A stretch of 64,000 bases of DNA from Faeciplasma sp900553675 (GCA_958428235.1 CAUAFG010000005.1:46383-110382); one strand, 5' to 3'; counted from the first letter of the stretch, positions 1-8,743 are shown. Notes: generated from the sequence alone by a model not told the origin. A program made the numbers and translations.

Positions 1-1265
1 TCCTCGGCATTTTCGCCTCTTGATTCAGCTTTTGCACGCATTACAAGATAGGTTTTGCCGTCCTCCTTGGCAACTCCGATAAAGCCGTAAATCGCCTGAA
101 GCATAATAAGACCCGCAAAGTCGCCGTCGTTGAGCTGCGAGCCGTCCACCGTCACATACACGCTTGTTTTGGGATATTTAGTCCTCTGGGTAAGCGTATT
201 TCGGGCGAACTCCGCACTCTTTGCAAGCTTTTCGGTTACAAGCGTGAACCTTCCGTTTCCTGCCATCCAGTAATCATTCTTGGGGTTGTGGTTGAACTCC
301 CAAACATCGTCAAGCTTGACCTTTCCGTCCGAATCTGAAGCGTAATTGAAATCGTCCGACTTGAACAGCTTATCATAAACATATTCCGGATGGGTGGACT
401 TTGCTTCGATATCGATAGTAGGCGTATCGAATACAGGGAAACCGCTGTCATCAAAGTGCATTGGAACAAGATTAGGTATCCTTCCAACAGCTCCGCGGTC
501 GCCGAAAATAACGCCGTACCAGTCGCCGTCGGGAGTGTCCACAATGCCGCCCTGAGCCACGCCGGTGGTGTCGGGCAGACGGTATCTTATAACGTCCCCG
601 CCGGTCCAATCTCCGTATATGCTGTCAGCCATGAAAGCTGCTTCAATCCTTATCCATTCCTCCTTGCAGGAGTGGATAAAGAAGGCATAATACTTGCCGT
701 TTATCTTGTAGAGGTGGCAGCCCTCATAGCCGAGAAATCCGCCTGGTTCGTCCCTGATAACCACCTTGTCGGTGCCTTCAACAGTTCCCGAAAGGTCGGG
801 CTTAAGCTGAGCAACGTGAATCTCGCGGTTGCCGTACATTATGTACACCTTGCCGTCGTCGTCAAAAAGCACCGAGCAGTCGTGATAGAAGCCCTCGATA
901 TAGCTCTTTTTCCAAGGTCCTTCGGGGTTTTCTGCGGTGAAGTGATAGGTCTTGCGGGTGTCGTTGGCAATGAAAATCACATGGAAAACTCCGTCGTGAT
1001 ACCGCAGACACGGCGCCCACATTCCGTTGGCGTAGGCGTGGTTTTCACCGTCGAGGTTTTCTCTGGGTGTGTCCTCCAAAGTCTCATAAACATGCGAGCA
1101 GAACTCCCAGTTTATAAGGTCATATGAGCGAAGAAGCGCGCCTCCTGGCATGTAGTACATAGTCGTTGAGCACATATAGTAGGTGTCCCCCACGCGGATA
1201 ACGTCGGGATCTGGAAAATCTCCCATCATTAAAGGGTTTTTGCCCTTGATTATTTCATTTTGCAT
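1..1265 (-). CDS. Glycoside hydrolase family 43 enzyme (5' part; 3' end outside window)
   Basis: The reverse strand reads without a stop from the ATG at 1265 to the window edge, about 421 codons. The N-terminus has the GH43 five-bladed propeller pattern: DFPDPDVIRV (general base Asp), then HDCSVLFDDDG (pKa-modulating Asp), then FLGYEGCHLY (candidate acid Glu). After about residue 300 the sequence turns into a beta-sandwich-like region of the type found C-terminal to GH43 xylosidases/arabinofuranosidases. No signal peptide is seen, so it probably acts inside the cell on imported xylo- or arabino-oligosaccharides. The start at 1265 is preferred over the in-frame ATG at 1277 because AAAAGGA lies a usable distance upstream only of 1265. 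Exact substrate cannot be read from the sequence. Confidence 0.88.
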   Translation of the reverse strand, partial: MQNEIIKGKNPLMMGDFPDPDVIRVGDTYYMCSTTMYYMPGGALLRSYDLINWEFCSHVYETLEDTPRENLDGENHAYANGMWAPCLRYHDGVFHVIFIANDTRKTYHFTAENPEGPWKKSYIEGFYHDCSVLFDDDGKVYIMYGNREIHVAQLKPDLSGTVEGTDKVVIRDEPGGFLGYEGCHLYKINGKYYAFFIHSCKEEWIRIEAAFMADSIYGDWTGGDVIRYRLPDTTGVAQGGIVDTPDGDWYGVIFGDRGAVGRIPNLVPMHFDDSGFPVFDTPTIDIEAKSTHPEYVYDKLFKSDDFNYASDSDGKVKLDDVWEFNHNPKNDYWMAGNGRFTLVTEKLAKSAEFARNTLTQRTKYPKTSVYVTVDGSQLNDGDFAGLIMLQAIYGFIGVAKEDGKTYLVMRAKAESRGENAE

Positions 1266-1290
1266 TATTGTCGCCATCCTTTTAAGGTTT

Positions 1291-1394
1291 TATACTTATT
1301 TCCGTCTAAAAGTGTTCCAAAAACAGGTGCAAAATCCCATCGTATAGCGGTTTTGTGCCTGTTTTTGGTTTCACTTTAGACGGAAATTAGTATT
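1291..1394. repeat. Long imperfect inverted repeat (fold-back element 1)
   Basis: Two arms of about 45 bases face each other: the left arm contains ATTTCCGTCTAAAAGTG and AAAAACAGGTGCAAAATC, the right arm the complements CACTTTAGACGGAAAT and GTTTTGTGCCTGTTTTT. The right terminus reads AATACTAATT on the minus strand, identical to both ends of the larger inverted repeat at 9633-9822. It has no coding capacity. It lies just upstream of the GH43 gene, so it might be part of its leader, but the shared terminus favours a MITE-like element. Confidence 0.7.
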
Positions 1395-1494
1395 ATACCT
1401 TAATAATATATCATCTGCGGCAGGAAGTCAATCAAATAAACGCATGGAAAGATTGATTTTTTATAATCGCGGATAATTTTTTTGGAATTACCTA

Positions 1495-1523
1495 TTGCAA
1501 TCTTCACTTTCAGGTGGTATACT
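1495..1523 (+). promoter_or_regulatory. Promoter of the cysteine T-box operon
   Basis: TTGCAA (1495-1500), a 17-base spacer and TATACT (1518-1523) form a sigma-A type promoter. Transcription would begin near 1530, just before T-box stem I. Confidence 0.7.
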
Positions 1524-1539
1524 GCATAGTATAAATAAA

Positions 1540-1822
1540 GGCGATGAGCGGAAAGAGTAGCGTTTTTAAGCCGAAAAGAGATAAGGGCAGAGTTATTCAG
1601 ACTATACGGTGGAAGCCCCAAGGCAGATAAGCGTGAAGTGCGTCCGTTAGCTTGGAAAAGGAAAGCGCATCGGGAATCTCCCGAAGAGTTTTGCGCCGCG
1701 TATTTTTCCGCGTGTAAGCTGCGTTAAAGCCGTTATAAAGCTACAAATCGGAGTGGAACCGCGCTTGTAATGCGCCTCCTTTATGTCGGGACTGCCGGCA
1801 AAAGGGGCGTTTTTTTGTTTTC
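1540..1822 (+). promoter_or_regulatory. T-box riboswitch, cysteine-specific (TGC specifier)
   Basis: Stem I begins with AGCGGA-AAGAGTA; its 3' side reads GAAG-TGC-G-TCCGTT. AGCGGA pairs with TCCGTT, which places TGC (1639-1641) in the specifier loop opposite the AGTA of the S-turn. TGC is a Cys codon, matching the downstream cysE and cysS. The T-box bulge TGGAACCGCG lies near 1754-1763. It is followed by a terminator made of CGCCTCCTTT (about 1773-1782) pairing with AAGGGGCG, then a T run near 1812-1817. Uncharged tRNA-Cys should stabilise the antiterminator and turn on the operon. Confidence 0.94.
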
Positions 1823-1862
1823 TCCGATAAAATCAACAGACTATATTATGAAAGGAATTGAG

Positions 1863-2549
1863 ATGATATTGGATATATCCAAAGTAATAAAAGCCGTAAA
1901 AGACGAGGTCGAGCTTGTAAAGGAGCGCGACCCTGCGGCAAAGAACACGCTTGAAATCCTGCTGACCTATTCGGGACTGCACGCGATACTTATTTACCGC
2001 GTTTCCCACAGGCTGTATGTTAAAAAGATGTATACCTCGGCAAGGATTCTTTCAACCCTTGCGCGGTTTATGACCGGAATCGAGATTCACCCGGGCGCGC
2101 AAATCGGCAAGCGGCTGTTTATCGACCACGGAACCGGCGTTGTAATAGGCGAAACCACCGTCATCGGTGACAACTGCCTTTTGTATCAGGGCGTTACCCT
2201 CGGAGGAACCGGCAAGGACAAGGGCAAGCGTCACCCAACGCTGGGCAACAACGTTATGGTGGGCTGCGGAGCAAAAGTCTTGGGACCGTTTCGCATCGGC
2301 AACAACGTCAAAATTGCCGCAAACTCGGTTGTTTTAAACGAGATTCCGGACGACTGCACAGCCGTTGGCGCACCCGCAAGGATCGTCAAGCGCAACGGCG
2401 TAAGGGTAACTCAGGATCTCGACCAGATTCACATACCCGACCCTGTTTCGCAGGAGCTATGCAGACAGCTGGCGAAGATTGAAAATCTCGAAAAGCGTAC
2501 GCAGGAGCTTGAAAAGGAGCTGAATGGAGTACCATCAAGCAGAAGCTGA
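1863..2549 (+). CDS. cysE: Serine O-acetyltransferase
   Basis: It transfers acetyl from acetyl-CoA to L-serine, giving O-acetylserine, the first committed step of cysteine synthesis in the cytosol. The 228-residue protein has the SAT N-terminal helical part followed by a left-handed beta-helix of hexapeptide repeats (from IHPGAQIG). Active-site His is in FIDHGTGVVIGE and a second His in GKRHPTLG. The start at 1863 is chosen because AAAGGAA precedes it by 6-7 bases; the same frame is open back to 1770, but that part lies inside the T-box terminator. It is the first gene after the Cys T-box and 43 bases before cysS. Confidence 0.95.
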   Translation: MILDISKVIKAVKDEVELVKERDPAAKNTLEILLTYSGLHAILIYRVSHRLYVKKMYTSARILSTLARFMTGIEIHPGAQIGKRLFIDHGTGVVIGETTVIGDNCLLYQGVTLGGTGKDKGKRHPTLGNNVMVGCGAKVLGPFRIGNNVKIAANSVVLNEIPDDCTAVGAPARIVKRNGVRVTQDLDQIHIPDPVSQELCRQLAKIENLEKRTQELEKELNGVPSSRS

Positions 2550-2592
2550 GCTTATAAACGTATCCCGAAAAAATAATTGATATAAAGGAAAG

Positions 2593-4014
2593 ATGAACAT
2601 GAAATTATACAACACCGCAACCCGAACCAAAGACGAATTTGTAACCCACACCCCAAAAGTAGTGCAGATGTACACCTGCGGTCCTACCGTGTATCACTTT
2701 GCGCACATAGGCAACCTGCGCTCTTATATCATGGAGGACATTTTAGAAAAGTATCTTGCCTACTCTGGCTACAAGGTAAACCGTGTCATGAACATCACCG
2801 ACGTGGGACACCTCACCAGCGACGGCGACACCGGCGAGGACAAAATGCTCAAGGGAGCCAAGCGCGAACACAAGACCGTCATGGAGATAGCTAAATTCTA
2901 TACCGACTGCTTCTTTGCCGACTGCCAAAAGCTCAACATCAAAAAGCCCGAAACCGTTGTCCCCGCGACAAGCTATATCGGTGAGTTCATAAGGGTGATA
3001 GAGTCGCTTATGGACAAGGGCTATGCCTACGAAGCCGGCGGAAACGTCTACTTCGACACCTCCAAACTTGAAAAGTACTATGTTTTTAACGACTTCGACG
3101 AGGAGGATCTTGCAGTAGGCGTTCGCGAGGGCGTTGAGGCAGACGACAACAAGCGCAACAAGACCGACTTTGTTCTGTGGTTCACAAAATCAAAGTTCGA
3201 TTCGCAAGAGCTTAAGTGGGACTCTCCTTGGGGAGTGGGATACCCCGGCTGGCACATTGAATGCTCCTGCATATCCATGCGCAACAACGGCGAATATTTA
3301 GACCTCCACTGCGGAGGAATCGACAACGCCTTCCCCCACCACACCAACGAAATAGCACAGTCTGAGGCATATTTAGGTCATTCGTGGTGCAAGCAGTGGT
3401 TCCATGTTCATCACCTAAACAGCGAAACCGGCAAAATGTCCAAATCCAAGGGTGAATTTCTGACAGTCTCGCTTCTTGAGGAAAAGGGCTACGACCCGAT
3501 TGTATACCGCTTCTTTTGCCTGCACTCGCACTACCGCAAAACGCTGGTGTTCTCATATGAAAATCTTGACAACGCCGCCGCCGCATATCAGAAGCTTATT
3601 GCAAGGATAGTCCCCCTGCTTGAAGCCAAGGGAGATGTGAACGAAGCCCGCTTTGCCGAGCTTAAGCGCGGCTTTACCGAGGCTATGGACAACGACCTGA
3701 ACACATCTCTTGCCATAACCGCTCTGTATGACGTTATAAAGTCGGACGCAGACAGCGCCACCAAGCTTGCCCTGATAAAGGACTTCGACACCGTGCTTTC
3801 GCTCAATCTTATATCCAACGCACAAAAGGCGCAGAAGGCTTCCCCCGCCGAGGATATCGAGCTTCCCGAGGAGGTTAAGGCTCTGCTTGAAGAACGCAAG
3901 GCGGCAAGAAAAGAGCGCAACTTTGCTCTTGCCGACGCACTGCGCGATAAAATCACGGCGTTAGGCTACAGCGTTGAGGAAACAAGGCAGGGAACGGTAG
4001 TCAAGAAGCTGTAA
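2593..4014 (+). CDS. cysS: Cysteinyl-tRNA synthetase
   Basis: It charges tRNA-Cys with cysteine. The 473-residue length is normal for the family. The class I HIGH motif appears as HFAHIGN near residue 36 and the KMSKS loop as GKMSKSKGEF near residue 280. The zinc-site Cys of YTCGPTVY and the CSCISM / HHTNE region with Cys, His and Glu ligands are present. The start may be the ATG at 2593 or the in-frame ATG at 2599; AAAGGA is 3 and 9 bases away respectively, so 2599 is slightly better placed. Co-transcribed with cysE under the T-box. Confidence 0.97.
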   Translation: MNMKLYNTATRTKDEFVTHTPKVVQMYTCGPTVYHFAHIGNLRSYIMEDILEKYLAYSGYKVNRVMNITDVGHLTSDGDTGEDKMLKGAKREHKTVMEIAKFYTDCFFADCQKLNIKKPETVVPATSYIGEFIRVIESLMDKGYAYEAGGNVYFDTSKLEKYYVFNDFDEEDLAVGVREGVEADDNKRNKTDFVLWFTKSKFDSQELKWDSPWGVGYPGWHIECSCISMRNNGEYLDLHCGGIDNAFPHHTNEIAQSEAYLGHSWCKQWFHVHHLNSETGKMSKSKGEFLTVSLLEEKGYDPIVYRFFCLHSHYRKTLVFSYENLDNAAAAYQKLIARIVPLLEAKGDVNEARFAELKRGFTEAMDNDLNTSLAITALYDVIKSDADSATKLALIKDFDTVLSLNLISNAQKAQKASPAEDIELPEEVKALLEERKAARKERNFALADALRDKITALGYSVEETRQGTVVKKL

Positions 4015-4020
4015 AACGGC

Positions 4021-4048
4021 TTGACATTGATTTGTATAGTGATATAAT
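4021..4048 (+). promoter_or_regulatory. Promoter for the DUF3267/cyclophilin-like pair
   Basis: TTGACA (4021-4026), 16 bases, TATAAT (4043-4048): both hexamers are perfect consensus. The promoter begins directly after the cysS stop and separates the next two genes from T-box control. Confidence 0.82.
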
Positions 4049-4108
4049 TTAATGGTATGGTCATATCCCGCTTTACTCTTAATTGACGTATGAAAGGACA
4101 GAATAAAA

Positions 4109-4702
4109 ATGAAGCTCCATTACATGGGCAAATACTCTGGCGACGAAAACGACATTCCTCACAATGAACACAAGCCGGGGGCTGTTATGTTCCGCGAGCC
4201 GGACATGAAAAAGCTGGCAATACTTATGAACATTGCCGCCTTGGTCATCGCCGTAATCCTGCTGATAATAGTGGGAGCCGTCTATAAAAGCGTAACCGGT
4301 GGTGAGGAATCAGGCGGCAGTATGCAGCTCTGCTTAGCCGCGATATGCGCACTTTTGGCATCCTTCCCGCACGAAATAATCCACGCACTCTGCTTTAAAA
4401 ACGACGTTTACCTTTTCACCAATTTAAAACAGGGTATGCTTTTCGTGGCAGGTCCCGAGGATATGACTAAAACGCGGTTTGTTTTAATGAGCCTTGCACC
4501 CAACATCGTGTTCGGATTTATCCCTCTGATACTCTTTTTCATATTCCCCAAGGCATTATTTTTAGGATATTTCGGCGCGGTATCCATAAGCTGCGGCGCG
4601 GCGGATTATCTCAACGTAATTAACGCTTTAACCCAGATGCCCAAAGGCTCGCTGACATATCTCTACGGTATGCATTCCTACTGGTACATCCCCGAAAAAT
4701 AA
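4109..4702 (+). CDS. DUF3267 family integral membrane protein (putative zincin-like)
   Basis: The 197-residue protein has hydrophobic segments near residues 32-60, 75-92, 125-147 and 150-168. The second contains HEIIHAL, an HExxH zinc-binding signature that is the hallmark of the DUF3267 family of predicted membrane metalloproteases. No substrate is known for the family. AAAGGA lies about 10 bases before the ATG. It is 15 bases upstream of the cyclophilin-like gene, so they are probably co-transcribed. Confidence 0.8.
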   Translation: MKLHYMGKYSGDENDIPHNEHKPGAVMFREPDMKKLAILMNIAALVIAVILLIIVGAVYKSVTGGEESGGSMQLCLAAICALLASFPHEIIHALCFKNDVYLFTNLKQGMLFVAGPEDMTKTRFVLMSLAPNIVFGFIPLILFFIFPKALFLGYFGAVSISCGAADYLNVINALTQMPKGSLTYLYGMHSYWYIPEK

Positions 4703-4717
4703 CGAAAGGACTTTAAA

Positions 4718-5524
4718 ATGAAAGACAATTCCGATTCCACTTACAATCGCCCCCGAAAGCCGCTTAAAACTTTGATGTCCTCCCCCGCCTTTGCAAAATA
4801 TCTCGGAATATCGCTTGTTGCAATATTCGTGATACTTCTGTTTGTGGGCTTTATATGGCTTGCAGGGGCGAAAAAACCGGGCATTCCCAAGGACATTTAT
4901 TTTTCCCAGCTTGAAACCCCGAAAGACGATCAGCCGGTGGTGGTTTTCGAAACTAACCTCGGCAAAATAAAGGCGGTTTTATACCCCGACGACGCCCCCA
5001 AGTACTGCGAGTACTTTACAAACCTTGTAAACTCCGGCTACTACGATGGCACGTCGTTCTGCGCGGTTGTTGACTCTGCCTACGCCCTGGGCGGCACCAA
5101 ATCCCCCGACCCTAACGCCACCGAGGTCGAAGGCGCCGACTCCACAGCAATAGAGGCGGAGATATCCAACAACCTCTGGCCCATAAAGGGCGCAATGTGC
5201 TCGTTTATCGGCTCAAAGGGTATATGGCCGCTTGCAAAGAATTACGCCGGCTCAACCTTCCTTTTCGTCAACGATATCGACGACGCTTATATGGACGAAG
5301 GCGCGCTTGTCCGCGCATACGGCGAGCAGCTCGGCAAGGTCTACTCGGAAAAGGGAGGCATACCTAACTTCTCCAGAAAATACACCATCTTCGCCCAGAT
5401 ATATTCGGGATGGGATGTGTTCGACAGCATAATGTCGGCGCAGGTGCTGGAAACCTCTCAGCCGGCAGAGGATATCACCATAGAAAACGCCTATATATCC
5501 ACCTACGGAGAAGAAAAAGACTGA
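4718..5524 (+). CDS. Membrane-anchored cyclophilin-like protein (peptidyl-prolyl isomerase fold)
   Basis: The 268-residue protein has one transmembrane anchor near residues 29-50 and an extracytoplasmic domain starting VVFETNLGKIKAVLYPDDAP, typical of bacterial cyclophilins. The usual active-site stretch FHRVI.GFMIQGG is replaced here by FCAVVDSAYALGG, so the catalytic Arg and the QGG context are changed. Isomerase activity is therefore doubtful; it may be a binding-only chaperone. It lies upstream of a PrsA/SurA-like lipoprotein, consistent with a role in folding of exported proteins. AAAGGA precedes the start. Confidence 0.82.
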   Translation: MKDNSDSTYNRPRKPLKTLMSSPAFAKYLGISLVAIFVILLFVGFIWLAGAKKPGIPKDIYFSQLETPKDDQPVVVFETNLGKIKAVLYPDDAPKYCEYFTNLVNSGYYDGTSFCAVVDSAYALGGTKSPDPNATEVEGADSTAIEAEISNNLWPIKGAMCSFIGSKGIWPLAKNYAGSTFLFVNDIDDAYMDEGALVRAYGEQLGKVYSEKGGIPNFSRKYTIFAQIYSGWDVFDSIMSAQVLETSQPAEDITIENAYISTYGEEKD

Positions 5525-5552
5525 GTAATTCCAAAAACATCTTGAAAAACAG

Positions 5553-5581
5553 TAGACAAACCGCAAAAAATGTAGTATACT
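5553..5581 (+). promoter_or_regulatory. Promoter of the PrsA-like lipoprotein gene
   Basis: TAGACA (5553-5558), 17 bases, TATACT (5576-5581). The transcript would begin with a leader that folds into a hairpin near 5600-5632 (GTGAAGC... against ...GCTTTTTCAC) before the ribosome binding site AAAGGA. Confidence 0.7.
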
Positions 5582-5655
5582 ATAGGGTATGCAAATTCAT
5601 GTGAAGCTTTTTTCTCTAAAAAGCTTTTTCACAAAAAGGAAAGGATTTTTTAAAG

Positions 5656-6840
5656 ATGAATACATTCAGAAAAATTGTTGCCGTTTTAATGGTCTTGGCA
5701 ATGACATTCTCCCTCACCGCCTGCGGAGACACCTCATGGATAGTAAAGGTTGACGGTGAAACCGTTCCGAGCGGCGTTTACATCTATTATCAGACTGCCG
5801 GATATACCGCAGCAGGCTATGAGCTTGCCGCAACCGACCAGAACTATTACTACTACATGATGTATGGAATGTCCTATCTCGACCAGAAGGTCGGCGAAAA
5901 GACCGTTCCGGAATACATGAACGACTATGCTCTTTCCATGAGCAAGCAGTATATCGTGGTTGAAAAGCTGTTCGACGAGCTGGGTCTTGAGCTTACCGAG
6001 GATGATAAAAAGCTTATCGACACTCAGGTAAACAGCCTTTGGAACAACAACGGCGCACAGTTTGAAAAGATCGGCGTAGGCAAGGAGTCGGTAAGAAAGG
6101 TTACAACCAGCACCCTGAAAGAGGAAAAGGTGTTCAACGCCTACTATGAGGTCGGCGGTATCAACGGCACCACCGAAGACGATATTAAGGCATACCTTGA
6201 AGACAACTATGCAAGAGTCAAGTTCTTAACCTTCAACTACGCCGACAGTGCAGACGATGCCGTTGACGAAGCAAGAAAGAACAAGGCTCTGGAGGATGCT
6301 CAGTCGTATCTCGACAGAATCGCAGCCGGTGAGGACATCAATGCCCTTATCGAAGAACACACAGCCGAGATTGCCGCGGAAAACGAAGCCGACGAGGAAG
6401 CAAACGTAAAGCCGGATCTTCCGGAGCTGGAAGACGGCGAGGCGGAGGACGGCTCTGAGGACGCCGCCGAGGATGGCGAAGCTGAGGAAGAGGTAGAGGC
6501 TGAAGAGCCTGTAGACCCCTATGCTCACGAAAACATCATCTTTAAGGATGCAAAGTCCCCCAGTGAAAAGTTTGTAAACTATGTCTTCACCGAAATCAAG
6601 ACCGGCGAAGTAAAGCTGGTTCAGGACGATACCAACATCTATGTAGTATCCAAGATGGACGTTTTAGAAAGAACCGATATCTACGATTCTAACCGCGAAT
6701 CCTTCTTGTATGCCCTCTTTGACAGCGATTTCACCTCGCTTGTAAACGAAAGACTTGCAGGATACAACGTCGAGGTCAACGACAATTCCGTAAAGAGATA
6801 TAAGGCTGAAAATGCTGTTGAAAAGCCTGCTGAGGAATAA
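5656..6840 (+). CDS. PrsA/SurA-like foldase lipoprotein
   Basis: The 394-residue protein starts with a lipoprotein signal peptide ending in the lipobox LTAC (Cys near 22). The N-terminal half, with KVDGETVPSGVY followed by long helices, matches the SurA/PrsA N-terminal chaperone domain. The C-terminal half holds an Asp/Glu-rich spacer (about residues 245-290) and a short parvulin-like part from IIFKDAKSP. A complete PpiC rotamase domain is not evident. It probably works on the outer face of the membrane in folding of secreted proteins such as the glycosidases nearby. Confidence 0.78.
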   Translation: MNTFRKIVAVLMVLAMTFSLTACGDTSWIVKVDGETVPSGVYIYYQTAGYTAAGYELAATDQNYYYYMMYGMSYLDQKVGEKTVPEYMNDYALSMSKQYIVVEKLFDELGLELTEDDKKLIDTQVNSLWNNNGAQFEKIGVGKESVRKVTTSTLKEEKVFNAYYEVGGINGTTEDDIKAYLEDNYARVKFLTFNYADSADDAVDEARKNKALEDAQSYLDRIAAGEDINALIEEHTAEIAAENEADEEANVKPDLPELEDGEAEDGSEDAAEDGEAEEEVEAEEPVDPYAHENIIFKDAKSPSEKFVNYVFTEIKTGEVKLVQDDTNIYVVSKMDVLERTDIYDSNRESFLYALFDSDFTSLVNERLAGYNVEVNDNSVKRYKAENAVEKPAEE

Positions 6841-6869
6841 TTTTCGCACATAATAATCGATACAAAACA

Positions 6870-6912
6870 AGTCCGGATTGACAACAAAGCACATCAATCC
6901 GGACTGTTTAAT
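6870..6912. terminator. Bidirectional terminator between the foldase and Nudix genes
   Basis: The perfect 12-base arms AGTCCGGATTGA and TCAATCCGGACT enclose a 12-base loop, with GTTTAATT after and A-rich DNA before. It serves both convergent genes. Confidence 0.85.
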
Positions 6913-6930
6913 TATCATTCTGCGATAATA

Positions 6931-7398
6931 TTATATCTTCCTGCCATCCACCCAAGCCCCCGAAAGCCTATCCCCGCAGTAGTAAAGCTTCAACGAAAAG
7001 AACGGACGGTTTTCTTTCAGCAGCCTGAAAAATATCTTATCTCCCTCCCATATGGGCAGGGAGTTAATTTTGTCTATATCCACCCATTCAAGCTCGCCCT
7101 CGGAGCATTCGCCCACCTCGCCGGCGAATTTGTCGCAGGTGAACAGGTGCATATGCTCGGTGTAACCGTCCTCGGTGACAAAGGTCACCAAGCCGCGGTA
7201 TCTCGGACAGATAAGCTTTAAGGATGTTTCTTCATATACCTCGCGCAGAATGCAGTCGTAGGGAGACTCACCGTACTCCATCTTTCCGCCTATGCCCAGC
7301 CACTTATCCTTGTTGATATCGTTCTGCTTTTTAACGCGGTGGAGCATAAGATATGCCCCGCCTTTTTCTATGTAACACAGCGTTGAATTGATTATCAT
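6931..7398 (-). CDS. Nudix hydrolase (MutT-like, 8-oxo-dGTP diphosphatase type)
   Basis: The 155-residue protein contains a full Nudix box: GGKMEYGES followed by REVYEET (residues about 37-59), giving the metal-binding Glu cluster. The family hydrolyses nucleoside diphosphates linked to another group; this subgroup often cleans oxidised dGTP, but substrate is not fixed by the motif. AAAAAGGAG lies upstream of the ATG at 7398. Single gene, convergent with the foldase gene. Confidence 0.9.
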   Translation of the reverse strand: MIINSTLCYIEKGGAYLMLHRVKKQNDINKDKWLGIGGKMEYGESPYDCILREVYEETSLKLICPRYRGLVTFVTEDGYTEHMHLFTCDKFAGEVGECSEGELEWVDIDKINSLPIWEGDKIFFRLLKENRPFFSLKLYYCGDRLSGAWVDGRKI

Positions 7399-7515
7399 AA
7401 AACAGTCTCCTTTTTGCTGAATATTTCACGAAAAAATGCTAATACTTAGCTTAGTTAGCAGGTTCGCAAAACCATATGCGCGGGCTGCTCCCAAAAGAAA
7501 GGACTGGTAAAAACC

Positions 7516-8244
7516 ATGAAAAAAGTGAAGTTCAGACGCAGCGGCTCTGCCGGCAAGGGTGTTTATATAGCGTTGTGCGCGGGAATACTTGCCGTCGGAG
7601 CGGTAACATTCGCGGGATATAAGGCGGCGGTAGGCTCGCTCACCAAAAATATCATCCCCGATGTCACCATTCAGACAAGCCCCGAACCGGACATCGACAC
7701 AAGTCAGGTTGACAAAATTCTTTCGGACATAGAACGTTCCGAACCCCAAAGCACGCCGGATGCGGCTGATATCCCCGCTCCGGCGCAGACTCCTGTCGAC
7801 ATAACCGACGAATTGCAGACCCTTTACTATGAGCAGGCAAAGATGTTCCCGGTTTCCGGAGATATTGCAGGCGAATACTCGTGGGGAGAGCTGGTTAAGG
7901 CATCCTCAGGCGTGTGGCGCACCCACGACGGCATTGACCTTATGGCGGACGCCGGCTCAGACGTTAAGTCTATGACCTCCGGCAAGGTAACCGACATCTA
8001 CAGCGACCCTCTATGGGGCAACTGCGTTGTTATCGACCACGGCGAAACGGTTATCGGCTGCTATTACGGACTTTCACCCGAAATCAGCGTTGCCGTCGGT
8101 GACAGTGTAGGCGCGGGCGAGGTAATAGGAAAGGTAGGAAACACCGCCGACATCGAGTCGGATTTAGGACCTCATCTTCACTTCGCCTTGAAGTTTGAAG
8201 GCTCGTGGATAGATCCGGTTTCCTATATCGAACCGATGAAATAA
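7516..8244 (+). CDS. M23 family (LytM) metallopeptidase, SpoIIQ-like
   Basis: The 242-residue protein has one N-terminal membrane anchor (about residues 14-35), a low-complexity Pro/Ala linker and a C-terminal M23 domain. The zinc ligands are all visible: THDGIDLMA (His and Asp) and GPHLHFAL (HxH). This domain layout matches SpoIIQ, the forespore membrane protein of the engulfment channel, and general cell-wall endopeptidases. Because the ligands are intact it could cleave peptidoglycan crosslinks. Assignment to SpoIIQ is inference; no spoIIID or other sporulation neighbour is present. Confidence 0.85.
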   Translation: MKKVKFRRSGSAGKGVYIALCAGILAVGAVTFAGYKAAVGSLTKNIIPDVTIQTSPEPDIDTSQVDKILSDIERSEPQSTPDAADIPAPAQTPVDITDELQTLYYEQAKMFPVSGDIAGEYSWGELVKASSGVWRTHDGIDLMADAGSDVKSMTSGKVTDIYSDPLWGNCVVIDHGETVIGCYYGLSPEISVAVGDSVGAGEVIGKVGNTADIESDLGPHLHFALKFEGSWIDPVSYIEPMK

Positions 8245-8257
8245 TCGCAATTCAATC

Positions 8258-8295
8258 AAGGACTGATGGGTGCTTCCCACCAGTCCTTTTTTGTA
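8258..8295 (+). terminator. Terminator of the M23 peptidase gene
   Basis: GGACTG-A-TGGG pairs with CCCA-C-CAGTCC and is followed directly by a run of T, 14 bases after the stop codon. Confidence 0.9.
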
Positions 8296-8482
8296 TACAA
8301 CTTAGTCGGCATTTTAAGCCCACATCCCGCAAAAGTCCGGCGTTTCCGTCCGAAAATTGCAGACAAAAGATTAGTATACGCAGATATTTGCCTACCTTCC
8401 GGACAAATCATCAACGACGGAGGAAACGCTCTGCGCGACGGCAAACAAAAGTATGAAGATTACAAAGTACGCGCCGTCGTCT

Positions 8483-8734
8483 TTATCCCTTTAGTCCCCT
8501 TGCCTGTCTGTCCATATCCTCAACCACGATATCGTATATCTCGCCGAGCGAAGCACAGTATTCAAGAATCTTCCAAGGCTCGTTGGTGTGGAAATGAATC
8601 TTGATAAGCTCCTCATCTCCGATTGCCAAAAGGCTGTCGCCCTTGAAATTTTCGATGATGTAGTCGTTGATAGCGTCCTCGTCGAGGTCTTTGCCCTCGA
8701 TTAAAAGCTGGGTGTCGTAGCGAAATTCAAGCAT
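8483..8734 (-). CDS. Small protein resembling the middle/C-terminal part of FakA (DAK-family)
   Basis: The 83-residue protein reads as a single small domain with FRYDTQLLIEG, GDSLLAIGDEELIKIHFHTN and EPWKILEYC. This pattern is found in FakA/YloV, the ATP-binding fatty acid kinase, downstream of its DAK2 domain. Here it stands alone, with no DAK2 kinase part. AGGAGGAC precedes the start. It ends the operon that begins with the permease gene; only 9 bases separate them. Possible roles are a regulatory partner of the permease or of an unlinked kinase; both are inference. Confidence 0.68.
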   Translation of the reverse strand: MLEFRYDTQLLIEGKDLDEDAINDYIIENFKGDSLLAIGDEELIKIHFHTNEPWKILEYCASLGEIYDIVVEDMDRQARGLKG

Positions 8735-8743
8735 GATGTCCTC

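Noticed and set aside
390..1127. A 245-residue open frame on the plus strand
   Set aside because: It runs antisense to the GH43 gene, which is continuous, has the family motifs and a ribosome binding site; the plus frame has no known pattern.
1863..2549. Use of the ATG at 1770 as start of cysE
   Set aside because: It lies inside the T-box terminator; the ATG at 1863 has a proper site.
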